NCBI RefSeq assembly: GCF_900141935.1
Contig: NZ_FQYX01000011.1
Location: 56,684 to 120,683, forward strand
Length of the DNA stretch: 64,000 nucleotides
Origin: Arenibacter nanhaiticus
GTDB taxonomy: Bacteria > Bacteroidota > Bacteroidia > Flavobacteriales > Flavobacteriaceae
Reading direction: 5' to 3'
Part shown: in pieces, positions 45,957-54,500 of the stretch
Numbering within the stretch: the first letter of the stretch is position 1
Layout of the letters: each line of letters starts with the position of its first letter
Made by a program: the position numbers and the translations under genes
Notes under the pieces: generated by a model
Told to the model about the DNA's origin: nothing
The model's input: the letters and a program-made list of their open reading frames with translations, nothing else
Database searches by the model: none

Positions 45957-46684
45957 TGAAAAAGAACAATTATACCTACGTATGGGTATCCTTTATCTTA
46001 TTGGTTTTTGGAATCATCTTTGTACCTAGAATAATAGAAAGGGTTAACAGTGGAAAAGTGGTGCAAACCGGGCGCCTAAACCTAGAAGGTCCCAATGAAA
46101 AACTGGCCTTTATAGAAATCAACGGGGAAAAACGTAAAGTGCCGCCCTTCGCCTTTATTAATCAAGATAGCATAATGATTACCAATCAGGATTATGCTGG
46201 AAAAGTGTATGTGGTCGATTTCTTTTTTACTACCTGTCCGACCATATGTCCTATCATGAGTAAAAACTTGGTGCAGCTACAAGATCAATTTAAAGATTTT
46301 GAGGATTTTGGTGTGGCTTCTTTTACCATCAATCCCGAGCACGATACCCCAAGGGTTTTAAAAACCTATGCCGAGGACTACGGAATCACCCATATGGACT
46401 GGCATTTAATGACCGGAGACCTCACCGAAATTTATGAGTTGGCCAATACTGGCTTTAGCATTTTTGCAGCACAGGTACCAGAAGCGGCCGGTGGCTTCGA
46501 ACACTCCGGTTTATTCGCTTTGGTCGATAAAAATGGATATATTCGCTCACGGAAAGATCAGTTCGGAAATCCAATTGTGTACTATAGAGGCGCTATAACA
46601 CAAGAAGAAGGTGAAAACGACCATGGGGAAACAGAACAGATGTCTATCCTAAAAGAAGATATTAAAAAACTATTGGAAGAGTAA
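45956..46684 (+). CDS. SCO family copper chaperone for cytochrome c oxidase
   Basis: SCO proteins load CuA of subunit II. The 242-residue protein has an N-terminal anchor, the copper motif TTCPTICP (Cys94 and Cys98) and the third ligand His183 in GGFEHSGLF. Length is normal. Its position after subunits III/IV and before DUF420 matches oxidase-assembly clusters. Confidence 0.94.
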   Translation: MKKNNYTYVWVSFILLVFGIIFVPRIIERVNSGKVVQTGRLNLEGPNEKLAFIEINGEKRKVPPFAFINQDSIMITNQDYAGKVYVVDFFFTTCPTICPIMSKNLVQLQDQFKDFEDFGVASFTINPEHDTPRVLKTYAEDYGITHMDWHLMTGDLTEIYELANTGFSIFAAQVPEAAGGFEHSGLFALVDKNGYIRSRKDQFGNPIVYYRGAITQEEGENDHGETEQMSILKEDIKKLLEE

Positions 46685-46685
46685 T

Positions 46686-47219
46686 ATGGATACAATCGCC
46701 TTAAAAGAAAAAAAATTCAATATTTGGATTAATGTTGTTTCTGTGGTAATACCACTTGTGGTAGCGATATTGTTTGGGGTAAAATTGCCCAATGTAGAGC
46801 CCTTGAGTTTTTTACCGCCCATTTATGCGACCGTTAACGGACTTACCGCTGTATTATTAGTGGTGGCTGTGGTAGCCGTTAAGAACGGAAAATTGGCGCT
46901 GCATCAAAAATTAATGACTGCCTGTATTGGGCTGTCCTTATTATTTTTGCTGATGTATGTGGCCTACCATATGACATCCGATTCTACCACTTTCGGTGGA
47001 GAAGGATGGATAAAATACGTGTACTATGTTATTTTAATAAGCCATATTATTCTATCTATTGTCATAATTCCTTTGGTGCTGCGTACCTTTGCCAAAGGGT
47101 ATTTAAAACAATTTGAAGCACACCGAAAATTGGCAAAAATAACCTTCCCAATCTGGTTGTACGTAGCGGTTACTGGGGTGGTGGTCTATATAATGATAGC
47201 CCCGTATTATAATTATTAA
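46686..47219 (+). CDS. DUF420 (CtaM-like) membrane protein
   Basis: A 177-residue protein with about five helices. The DUF420 pattern is visible: SFLPPIYATVNGLTAVLL, ALHQKLM, AYHMTSDSTTFGG, LISHIILSIVIIPLVL and HRKLAKITFPIWLYV, with conserved histidines in HQK, YH, SH and HRK. CtaM/DUF420 proteins are needed for active heme-copper oxidase in Firmicutes. It starts 1 bp after the SCO stop, so the genes are cotranscribed. Confidence 0.9.
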   Translation: MDTIALKEKKFNIWINVVSVVIPLVVAILFGVKLPNVEPLSFLPPIYATVNGLTAVLLVVAVVAVKNGKLALHQKLMTACIGLSLLFLLMYVAYHMTSDSTTFGGEGWIKYVYYVILISHIILSIVIIPLVLRTFAKGYLKQFEAHRKLAKITFPIWLYVAVTGVVVYIMIAPYYNY

Positions 47220-47252
47220 TTTGTCTCTGCCAAAGAGAATTTGTATCCTATT

Positions 47253-47465
47253 ATGAGAAAAGTTGTAGTGGTCTTAGTGGTGTTGTTTCTTTTGGTGCCT
47301 CAATTTTCCGAAGCCCAATGCGCCATGTGTAGGGCCGTGCTAGAAACCGAAGAGGCCGGTGATGCCGCTAAGGGAATAAACAATGGAATAATGTATTTAA
47401 TGGCAATTCCGTATTTATTGGTTGGTGGCCTGTTTTTCTTCATCTATCGAAAAATGAAGACCTAA
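47253..47465 (+). CDS. Small CxxC membrane protein
   Basis: A 70-residue protein. MRKVVVVLVVLFLLVPQFSE is a signal or first helix. QCAMCRAVLETEEAG holds a CxxC directly after it, then AKGINNGIMYLMAIPYLLVG forms a C-terminal helix. Similar small proteins seem common in Bacteroidota oxidase clusters. CxxC close to the membrane could handle copper or disulfides of SCO/CoxB, which is inference. ATG 47253 is preferred over TTG 47241. Confidence 0.75.
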   Translation: MRKVVVVLVVLFLLVPQFSEAQCAMCRAVLETEEAGDAAKGINNGIMYLMAIPYLLVGGLFFFIYRKMKT

Positions 47466-47538
47466 TCGCCTTTTTTAAGGTCAATAGCGATGGCTGCCAA
47501 ATAAGAAATAATTTTACAGCCTGTCTAATAATCAGTAG
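47466..47538. other. Short spacer before repeat copy C
   Basis: No feature was recognised here besides the end of the oxidase cluster. Confidence 0.5.
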
Positions 47539-47618
47539 GGCGTTCCCTCCTTCGTCGGTCGGGCTCTTGGCTATATCCCTCGCTGCGCTACGGGGATGCC
47601 GCCGCCATCCCTAACGCA
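47539..47618 (-). repeat. Dispersed structured intergenic repeat, copy C (full length, inverted)
   Basis: Read on the minus strand it starts GCGTTAGGGATGG and ends GGAGGGAACGCCC, 80 bp. It differs from copy A at eight positions by eye: 11, 12, 14, 28, 33, 37, 53 and 59. The terminal GCGTT/AACGC arm and the inner ATCCC/GGGAT arm are intact. It sits in a 516-bp gap between two genes on the opposite strand. Confidence 0.82.
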
Positions 47619-47981
47619 AAATAAAACCTCGCTCAAAACCATCTCCCAACTAATTAAAAAGCTAAGCCGTAACTAAGAACAATCTTTATTGTTGGGTTTT
47701 ATTATCTTGTATAGCTAATCCTTAGTTCCCTACTACATCCTAGAAGCTCTATTCTTTTAAAAAAAACTTAAAGCCTTTCAGGAAAACCGATAAAACAAGA
47801 GTTTGATGTGACTTCACTCCTTAAAGAAAGGGCTGTTAGGCCTTTTCTTACCTACACGCTTGGTGAAGGATTAAGTTTTTTTTATTTTAACATAATTTTT
47901 AGAGTCCTAAGTGTAACAACATTTTTGTAAATTAGTCTTATTACCAACTATTTGTAATCTTCAACGGCTAATCCTTATAAT
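47619..47981. other. Spacer between repeat copy C and the efflux operon
   Basis: AT-rich, no coding frame with recognisable features. AACAAT/ATTGTT (about 47678-47693) is a weak hairpin. A possible operon promoter near 47915-47940 is poor. Confidence 0.5.
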
Positions 47982-48686
47982 ATGATTGAAATAAAAGATC
48001 TCCATAAGTCCTATAAAATGGGGAAAAATTCCTTACACGTACTAAAAGGCATAAACTTTTCGGTCGAAGAAGGAGAGTTGGTGGCCATTATGGGTTCCTC
48101 GGGCTCGGGAAAATCTACCTTGTTGAATATTTTAGGAATGCTCGATGTTCTCGATGAAGGGTCTTATTCCTTGGATAAGGTGCCCATTATAAATTTAAAC
48201 GAAACCAAAGCTGCCCAATATCGAAATAAATTTTTGGGATTTGTATTTCAGTCCTTCAACCTAATCAATTATAAGACTGCCTTAGAAAACGTGGCTTTAC
48301 CACTGTATTATCAAAGAGTAGGAAGAAAGGAACGCAATATAAAAGCCTTGAAGTATCTAGAGCAAGTTGGGCTTAAGGAGTGGGCAACACACCTTCCCAA
48401 TGAACTGTCTGGTGGTCAAAAACAAAGAGTGGCAATAGCTAGGGCAATGGCGGCCGAACCAAAAGTGTTGTTGGCCGATGAGCCCACAGGAGCCTTGGAT
48501 AGTAAGACCTCTTATGAAGTTATGGATCTAATCCAGAAAATAAATGATTCGGGAAATACTATTCTTATAGTAACACACGAACCAGATATCGCCAATATGT
48601 GTAAACGCGTGGTGCATTTAAAAGATGGGGTCATTGTTGAAGATAAAAAAATAACCCAGGTAAGAGCGTCACAATATGTTCAGTAG
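47982..48686 (+). CDS. ABC transporter ATP-binding protein (MacB/LolD-type)
   Basis: A 234-residue ATPase with Walker A GSSGSGKST (38-46), signature LSGGQKQR, Walker B VLLADEP, and the H-loop in THEPD. The ELVAIMGSSGSGKST opening and the NLINYKTALENV Q-loop region place it in the MacB/LolD/FtsE family, whose members drive mechanotransmission instead of direct substrate pumping. It overlaps the first permease gene by 11 bp, so translation is coupled. Together with two permeases, an adaptor and a TolC protein it forms a complete envelope-spanning system. Confidence 0.94.
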   Translation: MIEIKDLHKSYKMGKNSLHVLKGINFSVEEGELVAIMGSSGSGKSTLLNILGMLDVLDEGSYSLDKVPIINLNETKAAQYRNKFLGFVFQSFNLINYKTALENVALPLYYQRVGRKERNIKALKYLEQVGLKEWATHLPNELSGGQKQRVAIARAMAAEPKVLLADEPTGALDSKTSYEVMDLIQKINDSGNTILIVTHEPDIANMCKRVVHLKDGVIVEDKKITQVRASQYVQ

Positions 48687-49905
48687 AGATAATTGGAAAG
48701 AAATTTTTGATACCATTAAAAAGAATAAACTCAGGACCTTTCTCTCGGGGTTTACCGTGGCCTTGGGTATCTTTATTTTCGTGGTGCTATTCGGTTTTGG
48801 AAACGGCCTTATCAATACCTTCGATGATTTTTTTGGAGACGATGCTACCAATGTGTTTTTTATCTTCCCAGGTAAAACCACTAAACCCTACAAAGGATAT
48901 AAATCTAATCGGCAAATAGAATTTGATAACAGTGACCTGGCCGATATAGAAAAGAATTTTACCATGTTTTTAGAGTATACAACACCTAGGATAACTAGGG
49001 GGGCATTGGTGAAATACAACAATGAATCTAATAACTATACCACAAGGGCTGTGGCTCCGGCCCATCAATATGCCGAAAAGACCATCGTTATGAAAGGTCG
49101 TTTCTTAAACCAAGAAGATATAAAGAACAAGACCAAATATGCCGTCATTGGAAGGCTTGTAGAAAAAGACCTTTTTGGTACTAAGAATCCTATTGGTGAA
49201 TACATAGACATTGGAGGAAGCGCCTATATGGTCATAGGGGTTTTTCAAGATGAAGGTGGTGACAATGAAGAGCGGTATATCTATATCCCCTATACTACCA
49301 GACAATTGATAGAAAAAAATACCGATAAGATAGATCAGATTATAGTGGGCTTTAGACCAGAAATAGGATATGTGGGGGCCATGGCATTCGATAAAAGTCT
49401 CGATAGGTTTATTAGAGACAAGAAAAATATCAGTCCAGAAGACCAAAGTGGGATTTTTATTAGAAATGTAGCGGACCAATTAAAGCAAAACCAGCAGTTT
49501 GCCAGAGTGCTTCAAATTATTGTCGCTTTTGTGGCCTTTGGGACCATTATAGCCGGAATTATAGGGATTAGCAATATCATGGTTTTTGTGGTAAAGGAAC
49601 GCACTAAGGAATTGGGAATACGGAAAGCATTGGGGGCAACGCCAAGATCCGTCATAAGTACCATCTTGTTAGAATCTGTTTTTATCACCACTTTTTCAGG
49701 CTTCACAGGAATGCTGGCCGGAATCGCGCTCTTGAGTTCCATGGGTGAAAAATTAGAGGATTTCTTTATTACCAATCCTTTTATAGATCTGGGTACAGCC
49801 ATCTTTGCCACCTTCATTTTAATACTTTTTGGGGCAATTGCCGGATATATCCCTGCAAAAAGAGCGGCAAATATTAAACCAATAGTAGCATTAAGGGACG
49901 AATAA
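48676..49905 (+). CDS. ABC transporter permease (MacB/FtsX family), first
   Basis: A 409-residue permease. One N-terminal helix (LRTFLSGFTVALGIFIFVVL) is followed by a periplasmic domain of about 240 residues, then three helices. The FtsX motif VKERTKELGIRKALGATPRS sits between helices two and three. The domain layout equals the MacB permease half. It overlaps the ATPase gene and is 1 bp before the second permease. Confidence 0.93.
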   Translation: MFSRDNWKEIFDTIKKNKLRTFLSGFTVALGIFIFVVLFGFGNGLINTFDDFFGDDATNVFFIFPGKTTKPYKGYKSNRQIEFDNSDLADIEKNFTMFLEYTTPRITRGALVKYNNESNNYTTRAVAPAHQYAEKTIVMKGRFLNQEDIKNKTKYAVIGRLVEKDLFGTKNPIGEYIDIGGSAYMVIGVFQDEGGDNEERYIYIPYTTRQLIEKNTDKIDQIIVGFRPEIGYVGAMAFDKSLDRFIRDKKNISPEDQSGIFIRNVADQLKQNQQFARVLQIIVAFVAFGTIIAGIIGISNIMVFVVKERTKELGIRKALGATPRSVISTILLESVFITTFSGFTGMLAGIALLSSMGEKLEDFFITNPFIDLGTAIFATFILILFGAIAGYIPAKRAANIKPIVALRDE

Positions 49906-49906
49906 T

Positions 49907-51169
49907 ATGCGATTTATATTTGATAGTAATACCTGGCAAGAGATTTTTGGTTCTATAGGAAAAAATAGAACCCGTACCATCATAACCATTATCGGTGTTT
50001 TATGGGGGATATTTATCTATATAGCCCTCTCGGGTGCGGCAAAAGGATTGGACAACGGCTTTGAAGAGCAGTTCGAAAATGTAGCCATGAACAGTTTGTT
50101 TACTTGGGCACAAACCACAAGTATGCCTTATGAAGGATTTAAAACCGGTAGGCCGCTGCAATTAAAACTCAGCGATGTTACCGTATTGGAAAATAGAATT
50201 CCCGAAATCCAATACATCGCTCCCAGAAACGTAAAAGGAGTCTTTGGAGGATCGCCTGGACTTATAGTAAGAGGAACCAAATCGGGGAATTATAATGTGT
50301 ACGGCGATTATCCTGTGTATACCAAAATTGCGACCAAAAAGATATACGATGGCGGCAGGTTTATCAATGATAAAGATATTGAACTTACTAGAAAAGTCTG
50401 TGTCATTGGCGAACGAACCCAAAAAGAACTGTATGAGAAAGAAGAAAATCCTATAGGAACATTTCTTCGAATAGATAATATTTATTTCCAAGTGGTGGGG
50501 GTACATAAATTTACCCCAGGAGGAGGCTTCGAAAGCGATAGCGATATCTATATTCCATTTACAACCTATAGAAAACTCTACAATACCGGGGACGATGTCG
50601 GATGGCTTACAATAGCCGCCTATGATGATGCCGATGTGGTACAGGTAGAAAAAGATGTAAAAGCAATTCTGAAAAGTATCCATAGAGTAGACCCTAGGGA
50701 CGAACGTGCCTTTGGATCCTTTAATCTAGGCGAGATATTTACCAGGATTAGTGGGTTTGCGAACGGACTTACCTTTATGTCATTGGTAGTGGGGATAGCG
50801 ACCATCTTAGCAGGTGTTATCGGCATTGGAAATATTCTGCTCATCTCGGTAAAGGAACGAACCAAAGAATTGGGCGTGCGCAGGGCCTTGGGAGCAACCC
50901 CAAGAGAAGTAAAAGCACAAATTATTCTGGAATCGGTCTTTTTAACCATGATTGCCGGGATTATGGGAATTATTTTAGGTGCGATAACCTTATACGGTAT
51001 CAATTTAGGGACCGAGGACCTAGACTTCCCTTATACCAATCCAACAGTGCCTATACCCTATGTCCTAGGGGCGTTGGTCATTATGGTAGTGCTGGGCACC
51101 CTGATAGGATTAATACCCGCACAACGTGCGGTGAGCATAAAACCAATAGACGCATTGCGCGAAGAATAA
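49907..51169 (+). CDS. ABC transporter permease (MacB/FtsX family), second
   Basis: A 420-residue paralogue of the preceding gene with the same topology: TRTIITIIGVLWGIFIYIAL, a periplasmic domain, and VKERTKELGVRRALGATPRE before the last helices. Two different permeases predict a heterodimer, unlike E. coli MacB. The adaptor gene follows after 33 bp. Confidence 0.93.
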   Translation: MRFIFDSNTWQEIFGSIGKNRTRTIITIIGVLWGIFIYIALSGAAKGLDNGFEEQFENVAMNSLFTWAQTTSMPYEGFKTGRPLQLKLSDVTVLENRIPEIQYIAPRNVKGVFGGSPGLIVRGTKSGNYNVYGDYPVYTKIATKKIYDGGRFINDKDIELTRKVCVIGERTQKELYEKEENPIGTFLRIDNIYFQVVGVHKFTPGGGFESDSDIYIPFTTYRKLYNTGDDVGWLTIAAYDDADVVQVEKDVKAILKSIHRVDPRDERAFGSFNLGEIFTRISGFANGLTFMSLVVGIATILAGVIGIGNILLISVKERTKELGVRRALGATPREVKAQIILESVFLTMIAGIMGIILGAITLYGINLGTEDLDFPYTNPTVPIPYVLGALVIMVVLGTLIGLIPAQRAVSIKPIDALREE

Positions 51170-51202
51170 ACTAAACCATTATAAATACTAATTCAATCTA
51201 AA

Positions 51203-52333
51203 ATGAACAAAATCTTGAAATATGTAGGGATCGCTATCTTGGTGCTGGGAGCATTATGGGCTGCGGCCTTTTTTGTGAAATCAAATAGTAAGTCGGCTAT
51301 TACCTATGAAACTACAAATCCCTTTACCGCTAGTATCGAAAAGAAAACCGTGGCTACAGGGAAGGTAATTCCAGAGGACGAAGTAGAAATCAAACCTCAG
51401 ATTTCCGGGATTATTGAAAAAATATATCTGGAAGAAGGAGCTGTGGTAAATGCCGGGGACCTGATCGCTAAAATTAAGGTGGTGCCCAACGAGCAATCCC
51501 TAAATCAGGCCCGGGGAAGGGTGAAAAATGCCGAGATTACCTTGAATAATACTAAAGTTGAGTTCGATAGAAACAAACAACTATTCGATAAAGGAGTAAT
51601 CTCGAGCCAAGACTTTAATACGCAGAATTTAAGATATGATCAGGCCAAACAAGAACTCCAAAATGCCCGGTCCGATTATCAGATTATTCGCTTGGGATCG
51701 GCAGATGGTTCCTCAACAGCAAATACCAATATTAGGGCTACCGTAGCAGGGACAGTATTGGAAATCCCCGTGAAAGAAGGAGATCAGGTTATTCAAAGTA
51801 ATAATTTTAACGATGGTACTACTATTGCCACCATCGCCGATTTGAGTAAAATGATTTTTGAAGGGAAAGTCGATGAAGGTGAAGTAGGGAAATTGGCAAT
51901 TGGGATGCCCCTAAAAATAAGCCTAGGAGCCATTCAGGATAAGTCCTTTGATGCAAATTTACGCTTTATAGCCCCTAAAGGAATAGAAGAAGCCGGAGCG
52001 GTACAATTTAAAATCGAAGGGGATGTTACCGTAGAGGACGATTTTTTGATTCGTGCTGGGTATAGTGCTAACGCCTCCTTGGTACTAGAAAAGAAAAACG
52101 ATGTATTAGTAATTCCCGAAGCCCTTTTGCAATTCGATAAAAAGACCGACGAGCCCTTTGTTGAAATAGAAATAGGAGATCAAAAGTTTGAACGCAAGGA
52201 TATTGAAATAGGTATTTCCGATGGGGTGAATGTCGAAATTGTTTCGGGACTGACAAAAACTGACAAGGTGAAAGTATGGAACAAGACCGAACCGATTAAA
52301 ATTGGAGACGATCAGGAAGAAGAAAGTAAATAA
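51203..52333 (+). CDS. Periplasmic adaptor (membrane fusion) protein, HlyD/MacA-like
   Basis: A 376-residue protein with an N-terminal membrane anchor (YVGIAILVLGALWAAAFFV). A biotinyl/lipoyl-like half follows (VEIKPQISGIIEKIYLEEGA and NIRATVAGTVLEIPVKEGDQ), split by a coiled-coil hairpin (about 105-160). Beta-barrel and membrane-proximal domains come last. It links the ABC permeases to the TolC-type channel encoded next. Confidence 0.93.
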   Translation: MNKILKYVGIAILVLGALWAAAFFVKSNSKSAITYETTNPFTASIEKKTVATGKVIPEDEVEIKPQISGIIEKIYLEEGAVVNAGDLIAKIKVVPNEQSLNQARGRVKNAEITLNNTKVEFDRNKQLFDKGVISSQDFNTQNLRYDQAKQELQNARSDYQIIRLGSADGSSTANTNIRATVAGTVLEIPVKEGDQVIQSNNFNDGTTIATIADLSKMIFEGKVDEGEVGKLAIGMPLKISLGAIQDKSFDANLRFIAPKGIEEAGAVQFKIEGDVTVEDDFLIRAGYSANASLVLEKKNDVLVIPEALLQFDKKTDEPFVEIEIGDQKFERKDIEIGISDGVNVEIVSGLTKTDKVKVWNKTEPIKIGDDQEEESK

Positions 52334-52378
52334 TTAGGAACAAAACATTAATCTTAGAGATAACTAATACCTAGATAA

Positions 52379-53809
52379 ATGAAGCTAAAATTAACAGCAA
52401 CATTATCCATATTCTGTGTTGGAATAATGATGGCTCAAGAAAAAAAATGGACCTTGCGCGACTGTGTAGAGTACGCCTTGGAACATAATATTTCCATAAA
52501 GCAATCGGAGTTGGATTTGCAAAATGCCGATTTGGCCAAGGCCGATGCCAAAGGAAACTTTTTACCGACCGTAAACGCCAATGCTTCCCATTCGTGGAAT
52601 ATTGGATTGAACCAAAATATCACTACAGGGCTATTCGAAAATATTACGACCCAATATACCTCGGCAGGAGTTAATGTAGGGGTCGATATTTATAACGGCT
52701 TGCAAAACGTAAACCGATTGCGAAGAGCTAACCTGTCCATTCTGGCAAATCAGTACCGATTAGATAATATGAAGGACGATATTTCCTTGGCCGTAGCCAA
52801 TGCCTATTTGCAGATTTTGTTCAATAGGGAATACCTAAACATATCCAAAGCTCAAATATCGGTGACAGAACAGGACCTAAAAAGAACCAAAGAATTGGTG
52901 AGTTCCGGTGTAGTTCCCAAAGGCGATTTGTTGGAAATTCAAGCCACGGCAGCCACCCAAGAACAACAAAAGATAAATGCAGAAAATGCCCTTCGATTGG
53001 CAAAAATATCTTTGGCCCAATTATTATTGATCCAAGAGTATGAAAGCTTCGATGTGGTCGATGAAGACTTTATGATTCCCTCTACCGTGATTTTGGACTA
53101 TACTCCTAAAACAATTTATGAGAAGGCCTTGACGGTTAGAAATGATATTAAACTTTCTGAAGCCAATGTGGCCCTGGCAGAAACAGATATAAAAATAAGC
53201 AAGGGAAGCCTGTATCCTAGACTATCGGCTTTTTATGGTTATAATACCCGAGCCTCATACCAAGATATCGTTTCCGGAGCAGAACAAGACCCAGACAATC
53301 CCAACAGGCAAATAGGTGTGGTCCAAGAAACAGGGCAGTCGGTCGTAACGCCCAATTTTAGATCTATTATTTCTGGCCCCAATAATATCTTCGAGCAGTT
53401 TGGAGACAATGGCGGACATGGGTTTGGAGTGCAACTCGCAATCCCTGTTTTTAACGGCTTTGCCACTAGAAATAATGTCATGCGAAGCAAGGTAAATTTA
53501 GAGCGATCGAAACTTCAATTACAACAGGATAAGCTTAACTTGGAGAATACCATTAATCAGGCCTGGAACGATGCCATAGCTACTTATAAAGCTTATGAGG
53601 CTGCAGAGAAAACCCTAGAAGCGCGTAGCGAGGCTTTAAAGTATGCCAAGGAACGTTTTAATGTCGGCCTAATGAATTCCTTCAATTTTAGCCAGGCACA
53701 ATCTAGAGTAGACAATGCCGCCGCAGAATTGATCCGGACAAAATATGATTATATTTTTAGGCTAAAAGTATTGGAGTTCTATTTTGGACTGCCAATTTCA
53801 ATAAACTAA
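52379..53809 (+). CDS. TolC family outer-membrane channel
   Basis: A 476-residue protein with a signal peptide (LTATLSIFCVGIMMAQ) and two OEP repeats: helical KQSELDLQNADLAKADAKGN and later LSEANVALAETDIKISKGSL, with beta segments between. It ends FYFGLPISIN. It completes the tripartite efflux or export system. A TetR or two-component regulator is not encoded nearby. Confidence 0.94.
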   Translation: MKLKLTATLSIFCVGIMMAQEKKWTLRDCVEYALEHNISIKQSELDLQNADLAKADAKGNFLPTVNANASHSWNIGLNQNITTGLFENITTQYTSAGVNVGVDIYNGLQNVNRLRRANLSILANQYRLDNMKDDISLAVANAYLQILFNREYLNISKAQISVTEQDLKRTKELVSSGVVPKGDLLEIQATAATQEQQKINAENALRLAKISLAQLLLIQEYESFDVVDEDFMIPSTVILDYTPKTIYEKALTVRNDIKLSEANVALAETDIKISKGSLYPRLSAFYGYNTRASYQDIVSGAEQDPDNPNRQIGVVQETGQSVVTPNFRSIISGPNNIFEQFGDNGGHGFGVQLAIPVFNGFATRNNVMRSKVNLERSKLQLQQDKLNLENTINQAWNDAIATYKAYEAAEKTLEARSEALKYAKERFNVGLMNSFNFSQAQSRVDNAAAELIRTKYDYIFRLKVLEFYFGLPISIN

Positions 53810-53811
53810 CT

Positions 53812-53819
53812 TATATTTG
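53812..53819 (+). promoter_or_regulatory. -7 box for tsaB
   Basis: TATATTTG 9 bp before the tsaB ATG. It suggests tsaB is not simply the last gene of the efflux operon, although only 19 bp separate the genes. Confidence 0.5.
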
Positions 53820-53828
53820 TAGCCAATT

Positions 53829-54500
53829 ATGGCTATCATTTTAAATTTAGAAACAGCAACGACCAATTGTTCGGTAAGTATCGCCAAGGATGGCGAACTA
53901 ATAGTGTTAAAGGAAGATAATACTCCTGGATATTCACATGCAGAACAATTGCACATTTTTATAGAGGAAGCCTTGGTAGAGGCTTCCTTAACTTTTAAGG
54001 ATATAGACGCTATTGCGGTTAGTAAAGGCCCTGGTTCTTATACCGGTTTGCGCATAGGAGTGTCCGCAGCAAAAGGACTTTGTTATGCCCTGGACCTGCC
54101 TTTAATATCGGTGCCTACCTTAGAAAGCTTGGCTTGCCAAGCAGATCGCACTGAAATTGAATACATCATACCGCTTTTAGATGCAAGGCGAATGGAAGTA
54201 TATTCGGCTGTATTCGATCATAAAGGAACTGAAATTAGAGCTACCAAAGCCGAAATTATCAATGAAGAATCCTTCTCGGAATATAGCGCTAAAGGAAAGG
54301 TATTACTTATCGGAGATGGCGCAGAAAAGTGCAAGGAAATATTGAAGCATTCCAATTTTAATTTTCTTGCCGCTTCTCCATCGGCTTCGGAAATGAGTAG
54401 GTTATCAAATAAAAAGTTCAAAGCAAACGACTTTGAAGATGTCGCCTACTTTGAACCTTACTATTTAAAAGATTTTATTTTGCAGACCAAAAAGTCCTAA
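53829..54500 (+). CDS. tsaB: tRNA threonylcarbamoyladenosine biosynthesis protein TsaB
   Basis: TsaB works with TsaD and TsaE in making t6A37 of ANN-decoding tRNAs. The 223-residue protein has ILNLETATTNCSVSIAKDGE, YSHAEQLHIFIEEAL and AVSKGPGSYTGLRIGVSAAK, the family hallmarks. Its stop overlaps the stop of the convergent MscS gene by 4 bp (54497-54500). Both the overlap and a private promoter box were visible. Confidence 0.93.
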   Translation: MAIILNLETATTNCSVSIAKDGELIVLKEDNTPGYSHAEQLHIFIEEALVEASLTFKDIDAIAVSKGPGSYTGLRIGVSAAKGLCYALDLPLISVPTLESLACQADRTEIEYIIPLLDARRMEVYSAVFDHKGTEIRATKAEIINEESFSEYSAKGKVLLIGDGAEKCKEILKHSNFNFLAASPSASEMSRLSNKKFKANDFEDVAYFEPYYLKDFILQTKKS

